DNA from: Hyalangium versicolor
Lineage (GTDB): Bacteria > Myxococcota > Myxococcia > Myxococcales > Myxococcaceae
Reading direction: 5' to 3'
Assembly (NCBI RefSeq): GCF_020103695.1
Contig: NZ_JAHXBF010000011.1
Location: 124,001 to 188,000 of the forward strand
DNA length: 64,000 nucleotides
Positions 46,402-53,670 of the stretch are shown here, piece after piece (the first letter of the stretch is position 1; the number at the start of each line of letters is the position of its first letter). Made by a program: the position numbers and the translations under genes. The notes beneath the pieces were generated by a model. The model was not told the DNA's origin, did no database searches, and saw only the letters and a list, made by a program, of their open reading frames with translations.

Positions 46402-46755
46402 ATGTCGAACTGCAATAGCCGAGAGCTGCCTCCCTTCGCCTCACTCGCCGAGATCGTGGATCCCCCGCCTCCTCCCAAGGATTCACCCCCGGGTGTGAAG
46501 CAGGACGGCAAGACGGATGTGCCCCCGCAACTCCAGGAGAAATGCGCGCCAGAAAGCGTGGAGAAGCAGTCCACTTGCAATGGCCGAGAGCTGCCTCCCC
46601 TCGTCTCTCTCGCCGAGATCGTGGATCCCCCGCCTCCGCCCAGGGATTCGCCCCCGGGCGTGAAGCAGGACGGCGAGACGGATGTGCCCCCGCAGCTCCA
46701 GGGGAACCGCTCGCCAGATGGCGCGGAGAAGCAGTCCACCGCGGCGGATGAGTAG
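46402..46755 (+). CDS. Small proline-rich protein built of two 55-residue repeats
   Basis: The 117-aa protein consists of two near-identical units, CNxRELPPxxSLAEIVDPPPPP followed by xDSPPGVKQDGxTDVPPQLQ and EKQST. Each unit contains a penta-proline run. It looks disordered, with no signal peptide or membrane segment, and one Cys begins each unit. GAGGAG lies about 7 bp before the ATG and a strong terminator follows, supporting a real gene. Its position before a protease candidate suggests a substrate, adaptor or inhibitor, but this is inference. Confidence 0.7.
   Translation: MSNCNSRELPPFASLAEIVDPPPPPKDSPPGVKQDGKTDVPPQLQEKCAPESVEKQSTCNGRELPPLVSLAEIVDPPPPPRDSPPGVKQDGETDVPPQLQGNRSPDGAEKQSTAADE
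46411..46740 (+). repeat. 165-bp direct duplication inside the small proline-rich gene
   Basis: Units 46411-46575 and 46576-46740 are tandem and in frame, with most differences at third codon positions. The best-matched parts are CCGAGAGCTGCCTCCC and GCCGAGATCGTGGATCCCCC. Confidence 0.85.
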
Positions 46756-46777
46756 CTTCTAGCCGTTTCATTCTTAC

Positions 46778-46809
46778 AGAAGGGGGCTCCTCTTGAGGGG
46801 CCCCCTTCT
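46778..46809 (+). terminator. Terminator after the proline-rich gene
   Basis: AGAAGGGGGCTCCTC and GGGGCCCCCTTCT form a strong stem with a TTGA loop. A weak T/C-rich tail follows. It separates the small gene from the protease-like gene that starts 50 bp later. Confidence 0.7.
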
Positions 46810-46859
46810 CGTCTGAAGAAGCACCGCATCAAGCTTTTCCCCTCACGCGAGGAGGCGCC

Positions 46860-48341
46860 ATGCCCGAATCCGCCAAGAAGATCCCGCGTCGTTCCCTCAA
46901 GGATGCGCTGCTACTGATGGCCCGCGATGACGGCAGCCCTGTCCTTGCCCACGGGCTGCCACTCGATGTGGCCCAGACGCTGCTGCCCCAACGCCTTGAG
47001 ACGAACGTCCTCGCGTCCCTTCACGACGCCGGAGGAGACCCGAATGACCTCACCCATCAGAAGTGGGGCATCGTGGCTCCCGAAGGTCCTCTTGGAGATG
47101 AACTGCTCGGGCACATCCGGCCGCTCCTCCGGGCGCGAGAGGCGGAACAACAAGAGAATGCCCTCATCTACAGGGTGCCCCCCCGCATGAGCACCGTGCA
47201 GGCACGAGCGTGGGGGCGCCAGATCCTCCTGCATCGCTCCCACCCCCAGGGACCGCCGCGTTACCTGCTGCTCCTGGGGGACCTCGACCAGGTGCCCCTC
47301 GAGCTCCAGTTGGCCCTCAACAGCGAGTGCTACGTGGGCCGGCTCGCCTTCCCTGCAGGCTCTGGCTACGCGGCCTACGCCGCCAAGGTCCTTCACTGGG
47401 AACGAAGGGTTCAACGCCCCGCCGCACGGATGCTGTTCTTCACGGCACACGACGCGACCCCCGCCACGAGATTGAGCTACCGCGAACTCATGGCGCCCAC
47501 CCTCCAGCAGTGCATCGAGGACCACGCCCGTGGTTCCTTCCAAGCGAAGGAAATCATCGAGGTGGGGGATCACTCGAATTGGGGATGCGGTCCCCTGCTC
47601 CGCCAGGCCGCAGTGCCCATTCCGAGCACGCTCTTGACCCTGAGCCATGGCATCGGCGCTCCCCGCAGAGGCGGCTGGAGCTCCGACGAAGAGCAACGAA
47701 GGCGTCAGGGTTCCATGAGCCTCGGAACTGAAAGCCTCGAAGCTTCGCATGTGGAGAAGCGTCGCTTTCTCCCCGGCGGCTTCTGGTTCAACGTCTCATG
47801 CTTCGGGGCAGGCACACCCTCGCAGAGCAGCTACTTCCCATGGCTGAAGCGGCTCCAGGAAGAGAAGCTCTTCAACGAGCCCCTGGAAACCGTCCTGGAG
47901 TCACTCGCACGAAAAGAGCCCTTCGTGTGTGCGCTCCCCCAGTCCGTGCTCGCGAACCCCGAGGGCCCGCTCGCGGTCATCGGCCACGTGGATCTCGCCT
48001 GGACGTTGGCATACTGCGAGAAGTACGGAGGGCATCCGTCGCACTTCGCCAATGCCCTCCGGCTCGTCATGTCGGGTTGCCGTGTCGGCCTCGCCATTCA
48101 TGTCCTTGGTCGTGCGGCAGCCAATCTCTACGCCGACCTGGGAGCACGGCTCCAGGAGATCGAACAGGCCCGCGCTTGGAACCTGCCGCCCCCTGCATTC
48201 CCATCCCTCCATCTCCTCTGGATGACCTGCAATGATCTCTCGGGCTACGTGCTCCTCGGTGACCCCGCTGTGCAACTCCCCCTCCGCGCCCCCAAGGCGA
48301 AGCCACGCACGAGCAGGCCCCCGCGCCAAAGGAAACCCTAG
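46860..48341 (+). CDS. Caspase-fold protease candidate, gingipain (C25)-like
   Basis: The 493-aa protein has the alternating strand pattern of clan CD proteases. RYLLLLGDLDQVPLELQ, then YVGRLAFPAGSGYAAYAAKVLHWE resembles the gingipain-type layout (a GD motif, then VGRLP, then a Kil-x-YE helix). A His-Gly dipeptide follows a hydrophobic strand (LLTLSHGIGAP, H263), and a Cys follows the next (FWFNVSCFGAGTP, C314), matching the His/Cys dyad order of the clan. There is no signal peptide, so it would be intracellular, unlike secreted gingipains. The C terminus is a basic tail. GAGGAGG before the ATG supports the start. Family assignment is by pattern only. Confidence 0.7.
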   Translation: MPESAKKIPRRSLKDALLLMARDDGSPVLAHGLPLDVAQTLLPQRLETNVLASLHDAGGDPNDLTHQKWGIVAPEGPLGDELLGHIRPLLRAREAEQQENALIYRVPPRMSTVQARAWGRQILLHRSHPQGPPRYLLLLGDLDQVPLELQLALNSECYVGRLAFPAGSGYAAYAAKVLHWERRVQRPAARMLFFTAHDATPATRLSYRELMAPTLQQCIEDHARGSFQAKEIIEVGDHSNWGCGPLLRQAAVPIPSTLLTLSHGIGAPRRGGWSSDEEQRRRQGSMSLGTESLEASHVEKRRFLPGGFWFNVSCFGAGTPSQSSYFPWLKRLQEEKLFNEPLETVLESLARKEPFVCALPQSVLANPEGPLAVIGHVDLAWTLAYCEKYGGHPSHFANALRLVMSGCRVGLAIHVLGRAAANLYADLGARLQEIEQARAWNLPPPAFPSLHLLWMTCNDLSGYVLLGDPAVQLPLRAPKAKPRTSRPPRQRKP

Positions 48342-48458
48342 GCAATTCCCATGGTAGGACGATGTGGGCCTGCTCCCCAGCAAGCGCCCTCGCGGCGTGC
48401 AGCCAGAGACTTCCTGTTCGTAATTTTTCCCACCCGCCGCCGTTCTTGAAGGCGTCAG

Positions 48459-48995
48459 ATGTCGAACGGCAGGTGCACTATCAACACTTCCCCGGAAAGA
48501 GACGTGGACCCCCGATTCGTGGAGCTGAACGCCCGCCATCGACGGTGTCTCTTGCGTACCGCGCTACGGCTGTGTCGCAACCCCTCCATCGCGGAGGAGT
48601 ACGTCCAGGAGACCTTCCTGCGCTACTTCCAGAAAGGGTACAGCCTTCGCCAGGGTGAGAGCGCCATGGAGCGGGCCCTGCTCGCCCGCATCCTGGCAAA
48701 CGTGATCATCGATGCGTCTGAAAAGCTGCGGAGAGAGTCCAACGATCTTCACACAGCCGCACCGATCCTGACGACCGCTCAACTCCCCTCCTTCATCGTC
48801 CAGGACAAGGATCTGTACTCAGCGATCGGGCAGCTCTCCATGAAGATCCGGACAACAATGTGGCTCTATTTGGAGGGGCTGAAGAACCCAGAGATCGCCG
48901 CGCTCCAGCGCATCCCGGTCCAGACCGTTGCGAAGCGCCTCTTTGATGGAAGAGAGAAGCTGAAACAGCTCCTCTCGCCGAAAGGACCTGTCTGA
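48459..48995 (+). CDS. ECF-type RNA polymerase sigma factor (anti-sigma partner overlaps)
   Basis: The 178-aa protein has a region 2-like part (FVELNARHRRCLLRTALRLCRNPSIAEEYVQETFLRYFQKG, part) and a region 4-like part (MKIRTTMWLYLEGLKNPEIAALQRIPVQTVAKRLFDGREKLKQLL, part). Its TGA stop overlaps the ATG of the next gene by one base (TGATG), a typical sigma/anti-sigma coupling. It could control the downstream genes up to 62953. Confidence 0.85.
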   Translation: MSNGRCTINTSPERDVDPRFVELNARHRRCLLRTALRLCRNPSIAEEYVQETFLRYFQKGYSLRQGESAMERALLARILANVIIDASEKLRRESNDLHTAAPILTTAQLPSFIVQDKDLYSAIGQLSMKIRTTMWLYLEGLKNPEIAALQRIPVQTVAKRLFDGREKLKQLLSPKGPV

Positions 48996-51970
48996 TGTCA
49001 ACGCCCGGCCCATGTGCCCTCATCGCGCGGTTCGTTGAAGGGGAGCTCTCACCCGAGGAGGCCAGGGAGTTCCAGCTCCATCTCGCGGGTTGCGCGCAAT
49101 GCCAGAAGGAACTCGCAATCCGGCTTCAGATCGATGCACTGGCGGAGCTGGGCCTGGAGCAGGGACCGTTCCAGCATGCGGCCCCCAGATCGCACCGTCT
49201 CTCACGCTTGGCGGCGATCTCCACTGCGGTGGCACTTGCCGCAGCTGCTCTGCTCCTGCTGCTCTATCAGAGCCGTCCCCCTCCAGAGCCATCCCTGGAG
49301 TTGGTATGGGCACCGAAGGGTGGAAACGCCCTCCTTCCGCGGACAACACACCCCGAGGCCGACCGGTTCCGCATCGGTGCACGGCAGATGGGACCACCTG
49401 CCCCCACCGAGCCATTCCCATACAAGGAATTCGCCCAGCTGCTTCAGCGGAATGACCCCCTCGAGATCTCGACAGCCCTCCTGCTCTGGGGGAAGGCCGG
49501 CGAGGCCGAGACCCGGCTGACAACCGCTCGCAAGGATGGCCTCATCGCTGAATCCGAGGACTATTGGAACACCCTGGCCGCCATCTATGTTGCCCAGGGT
49601 CGGTTCCAGGAGGCGCTCCCGCTGCTCGCGCAGGTGCTGAGGCAGAGGTCCACGCACCCACAGGCGCACTGGAACCGCGCCAAGGCGCTCGAAGGGCTCG
49701 GACTGACACTCTCCGCCAGCCGTGAGTATGAAGCGGTCTCTCAACTCGAACCCACGGGCTCCGGATGGGCCTTGGAAGCGCAGCGGCATGTCGCGCGCCT
49801 GGCTCCGAACTTCGAGGTCCAGTCGCGCTGGAAGAAGGTCCTCGCCGCAGGGGATGCCCTGATCGACGCGAGGGTCCTACCGCCGCCCGACCTGAACCTG
49901 GCCAACTCAGCCATCGCCAGGCTCTTCTTCTACGAGGCTGTCCGGACTCGGCAGTCCGTCCAGGATGTGCAAGCACTGCTGCCACTCGCGAGCGTGCTGG
50001 ATCCCTCAGGCGTCCTGAGCCGCTACACGGAGGGCGTCGCCGCGCGTGAATTCAAGAAGAGGGCCCCCCTCGCGCAACAATACAAGACTCTCTGGAAGGC
50101 AATCCGCCAGGGCACGGGCATGACGCCGCAGCTCCAGCAGACCGCAGCGGCCTTGCTCAGCTGCCAGGAGGATGACCTCGCCATCGGCGCGGCGATCCTC
50201 CTGCCCCAGGAGCGCCAGAGCCTCCAGGTGCTCGAGGAGCGCGTTGCAAAGTTGAGGGACCCCTGGTTCGACGTGATGCTGGGGCAACGCCGGGCGGCGG
50301 CCGCTCGCGCCCAGGGTGATCTCCGCGGGGCGCAGCGGGCGTTGACCCAGGCGCTCGATTTCTGCGCGAAGGGAACCATCCCGTATCGCTGCATGGATGC
50401 GGAGTTCGACATGGCCATCATCCAGAGCAGCCTCTCCGAGCTGGATGTAGCTCAAACGCATGCCGAAAAGGGGCTGACACTTGCATTCGGATTCAACGAG
50501 CATGGCAAGGGGCTGCAGCTCATCGAGCTGATCGCGCAGATCGCCAAGCTCAGGAATGATGTCCCGGTTGCTCGCGCATACCTGGAGGAAGCGGTGCAGA
50601 GAGCCCGGGACGACAAACCCAGCCAGCACCATATCCACCAGACCCTCATGAACCTGGCGCTGCAGGAACTCGACTTCGCCAGCGCGCGGCAAGAACTCAA
50701 CCTCGCACTCGCGACGGGCGAGCCCCTGACCCTCGCCGGTGCAATGGATCTGGCTGACATCGCCCGGCATTTGCCTGATGCAGGGGATGAGGCCGCCTTC
50801 CTCCGCGCCATGGAGGTACACCGGGCCAATGCCTCTCCGGGCCAGCAGGCCCTCTGGCAGCATGCCTTGGGACGGTTCTACCTCGCTCTTCAGCGCGAGT
50901 CTGGGCGCACCTCTCTGCAGGACACCCTGCGCGACATGCAGAAGCGTTCACCTCAAGAGCTGGAGCTCGACCAGGACCTTCAGCGAGCCCTGGCCGGCAG
51001 CTATCACGAGCTCATCCTCGACCAAGGCCGGCTCCAGGACTTCCCAGCCGCGCTGGAGCTGTTCGCCCAGGAACAAGGCTTCTCGACTCCCGCCCGGTGC
51101 GCTGTGGCACTCACGGAGGAGAGAGAGCGCAGCCTGCTGATTGTCCGAGGCGCCTCGGGTGAGACCTGGGGCCGCTTCGAGGGCAACCGCAGCCAACGCC
51201 TCCCACAGGACATGACGGGAATACTCCCCGGCGAAGCACTCGCGATGCTGCGCGGCTGTACACAAATCGAGGTGATCACCCGCCCGCCGCTCTACGACCG
51301 GCGAAACGTCCTGCCACCTGAAATGGCTTGGAGTTACCACATGCGGGCCGTGACCTTGCAGCCCGATTCGGGCCCTGGGCAGCATCTCATCGTGTCCGAT
51401 GTGAAGTATCAGCAGGTGGAGGGCCAGAAGCGCGAGCAACTGAGATGGACTCCTGCTTCTGGAGTGGGCCAGAAACGCATCTTCCTGCAAGGATGGGACG
51501 CAACGCCTACACGCGTGCTTCAGGCGATGGTGGATGCCACCGAGATCGATCTCGTCACACACGGGGACAAGGCTCAGGCCTCCAATTCCTCCTTCTTGGT
51601 GCTCGCCCCGGAGCCCACTGGGGAGGATCGGCTCACGGTCGCTCGCCTCCGGCAGATGGCGAACCTGAAGCGCGCGCCGTTCGTGGTGATCGCCGCATGC
51701 GAAGGCGGTCATACCTCTCCCATCTCCCACGAGGCCGTCAGCATCCCTGCGATGCTCCTCCGCAAAGGGGCCCGGGGAGTACTGGCCGCCACGGTGGTGC
51801 TCAATGACACAGCAGTCAACACAGTCGTGAATGCCGTGCGGGAAGAGATGTATCAGGGAAAGCCCCCCGCCATCGCTCTGCGAGACGTGCGCCAGCGCTG
51901 GTTGGCGGAGCACAAGGACCCTGAAGCCTCCGAAGACAAGTGGATCGACCACATCCTCCTGTTCGAGTGA
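48995..51970 (+). CDS. Membrane anti-sigma-like protein with TPRs and C-terminal CHAT domain
   Basis: The 991-aa protein starts with a zf-HC2-type anti-sigma zinc finger (HLAGCAQC, H29/C33/C36, with C7). A single membrane segment lies at about 70-91 (LAAISTAVALAAAALLLLLY). Residues about 150-700 are helical TPR-type repeats. The C terminus is a CHAT domain with His in DLVTHGDK (H856) and Cys in VIAACEGG (C902), ending KWIDHILLFE. With the zinc finger in the cytoplasm to hold the sigma factor, one membrane pass would put TPR and CHAT in the periplasm. This topology is inferred from one hydrophobic segment. Sigma release by caspase-like cleavage or conformational change is a hypothesis. Confidence 0.88.
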   Translation: MSTPGPCALIARFVEGELSPEEAREFQLHLAGCAQCQKELAIRLQIDALAELGLEQGPFQHAAPRSHRLSRLAAISTAVALAAAALLLLLYQSRPPPEPSLELVWAPKGGNALLPRTTHPEADRFRIGARQMGPPAPTEPFPYKEFAQLLQRNDPLEISTALLLWGKAGEAETRLTTARKDGLIAESEDYWNTLAAIYVAQGRFQEALPLLAQVLRQRSTHPQAHWNRAKALEGLGLTLSASREYEAVSQLEPTGSGWALEAQRHVARLAPNFEVQSRWKKVLAAGDALIDARVLPPPDLNLANSAIARLFFYEAVRTRQSVQDVQALLPLASVLDPSGVLSRYTEGVAAREFKKRAPLAQQYKTLWKAIRQGTGMTPQLQQTAAALLSCQEDDLAIGAAILLPQERQSLQVLEERVAKLRDPWFDVMLGQRRAAAARAQGDLRGAQRALTQALDFCAKGTIPYRCMDAEFDMAIIQSSLSELDVAQTHAEKGLTLAFGFNEHGKGLQLIELIAQIAKLRNDVPVARAYLEEAVQRARDDKPSQHHIHQTLMNLALQELDFASARQELNLALATGEPLTLAGAMDLADIARHLPDAGDEAAFLRAMEVHRANASPGQQALWQHALGRFYLALQRESGRTSLQDTLRDMQKRSPQELELDQDLQRALAGSYHELILDQGRLQDFPAALELFAQEQGFSTPARCAVALTEERERSLLIVRGASGETWGRFEGNRSQRLPQDMTGILPGEALAMLRGCTQIEVITRPPLYDRRNVLPPEMAWSYHMRAVTLQPDSGPGQHLIVSDVKYQQVEGQKREQLRWTPASGVGQKRIFLQGWDATPTRVLQAMVDATEIDLVTHGDKAQASNSSFLVLAPEPTGEDRLTVARLRQMANLKRAPFVVIAACEGGHTSPISHEAVSIPAMLLRKGARGVLAATVVLNDTAVNTVVNAVREEMYQGKPPAIALRDVRQRWLAEHKDPEASEDKWIDHILLFE

Positions 51971-52113
51971 AGGTTTCGAAATCCAGCATCAAACCGGCGG
52001 TCCATCGGATTCGCGTCCTCGTGGAAATCAATGGGAAGACGGCGGAGCCATCTCCGGGGCTTACGTGAAGCGCTGAGCACATCTAGACGCCATTTCCCTA
52101 GAAAGCCTGGGAC

Positions 52114-53655
52114 ATGCAAAATCGCCAGACCCTGTTCGTTCCCTCAGCACCCGATTTAAGCCACATCGAAATAAAGGGGCTGGACAGCCTCACGATTCCC
52201 CGCGGAGGAGACAACGTCAAAGCAGTAGTGGACGTGCTCATCCTCGGTGCCAAGGAATCTGGCAAAACACAGTTTCTCGCACATGTCGCGCGCACCCTTG
52301 AAATGAAGCCGATCCAGGGGTTGTCGGCGGCGGAGACGAACTTCAATGGTGATCTCTGGGAAAACACGCAGAAACTCGACTACAGAATGTTTGCCACCAC
52401 GGCTACCGAGGTCGTCCATTACGTGCTCCAAGAGGACGCCGGCCGGTTGGCCGAAAAAGTCCTCGACGCCAACTTTTGGGCTGGACTCAAGATTTTCTCC
52501 CGGCGTAGCGGCTTTTTCAGGAGCATTACCCTCGGAATAGGAGCCATCCTGGCGGTACATGCCGCGCTCGCTGTCTATCTCCTGCCCCTGTTCAAGCCCA
52601 CGCCCATGGGACATTGGTGGTTGCTCACGACATTTCTGTTATCGGCCACGGCCACCATCGTCCGAGTCTGGCAGACGACACGAAACGCCTTGGCTGAATC
52701 CGGCACGATCGAAGTCGTCCTGTGGGACTTCGCTGGTGAGCACTTCATCGACAATCTGGCCCAGCATCTTGCGTTCATCCAGACATTGGTCAGGCGGCGC
52801 CAGGAACTTCATACCCTCCCAGGGGGCGCCCATTACGCTTTCCTGCCGGCGCTGATCTTCGACCCGCTCCAGGTTGAAATCTGCAATTCGCTCCGTGAAC
52901 GTCTTTCCCAGGTGGTCCATTACACCCTCAAGACAACGAGCGATGTCCTCATCGTCATACCCCGCAACCGGCTGCTCGAGGGGATTCGCCGCCTCCAAGA
53001 CACCTTCGTCGGCGTCGTCAAGAAGCTCGCCAAGAGCAACATTTCCCATCTCACCTCCCAACCCTCCACGCACCCATCCAGAGAACCTGGAGGCGAACAC
53101 CCCACAGAGCAACAGCGCGGACAGCTAGAGAGAACCGCGGAACTCGATCAGCTCCCGCCTGCTCCTGTAAGCGACCTCCCCCCCGAACACTCCATCAGAA
53201 TCATCAGGCCCGCCGAGGTGAGCAAGGCATGCGGGGAGAGGAATCTGAAGAGACGTATTCACCGCAGTCGAATTCGCACGCTCTATTACGACGCCGACCC
53301 CGCGGCGACCTGGAAGCAGTGCCAGAAGAAAAAGGCACAGGACTGCATCCACAGACTCGCCGAGGCTGAAGAGAGACCACTCCCATTGATCGACGTCAAG
53401 GCCAACGTCGATGGCAACGCCGTGGAGCTGACAACGTTCTTGATCTACGAGTATCAAGAACGAGGCGGCGACTTCAGCGGAGTAGAGAATGGAGATGTCT
53501 TCTTCGACTGGATCGGCTCCAATATATGGCCGGTCAACTGGGACAGAATGATGGCCTTCGTTCCTCCGGACCCGCTGGGCCCTGGCGGCTCCTCCTCTCC
53601 AGCATCGCAATCCGACCACTTCTCTCAACCCATCGGCTTCTCTACGGGGAGTTGA
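52114..53655 (+). CDS. P-loop GTPase-like protein with transmembrane hairpin inserted in the nucleotide-binding domain
   Basis: The 513-aa protein has a P-loop (DVLILGAKESGKTQFL, residues about 40-56), then a switch-I-like region (GLSAAETNFNGD). Two hydrophobic segments follow at about 134-158 and 168-186, and then a G3 motif (VVLWDFAGEHF, D205). A later strand, SDVLIVIPRN, could be the G4 position, but no clear NKxD is visible. The C-terminal third is alpha/beta with VLIVIPRN and FLIYEYQERGGDFSG. It resembles TRAFAC-type GTPases found in predicted bacterial conflict systems. It is followed after 15 bp by its presumed partner. Confidence 0.75.
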   Translation: MQNRQTLFVPSAPDLSHIEIKGLDSLTIPRGGDNVKAVVDVLILGAKESGKTQFLAHVARTLEMKPIQGLSAAETNFNGDLWENTQKLDYRMFATTATEVVHYVLQEDAGRLAEKVLDANFWAGLKIFSRRSGFFRSITLGIGAILAVHAALAVYLLPLFKPTPMGHWWLLTTFLLSATATIVRVWQTTRNALAESGTIEVVLWDFAGEHFIDNLAQHLAFIQTLVRRRQELHTLPGGAHYAFLPALIFDPLQVEICNSLRERLSQVVHYTLKTTSDVLIVIPRNRLLEGIRRLQDTFVGVVKKLAKSNISHLTSQPSTHPSREPGGEHPTEQQRGQLERTAELDQLPPAPVSDLPPEHSIRIIRPAEVSKACGERNLKRRIHRSRIRTLYYDADPAATWKQCQKKKAQDCIHRLAEAEERPLPLIDVKANVDGNAVELTTFLIYEYQERGGDFSGVENGDVFFDWIGSNIWPVNWDRMMAFVPPDPLGPGGSSSPASQSDHFSQPIGFSTGS

Positions 53656-53670
53656 GGTTCCAGGTGATGC

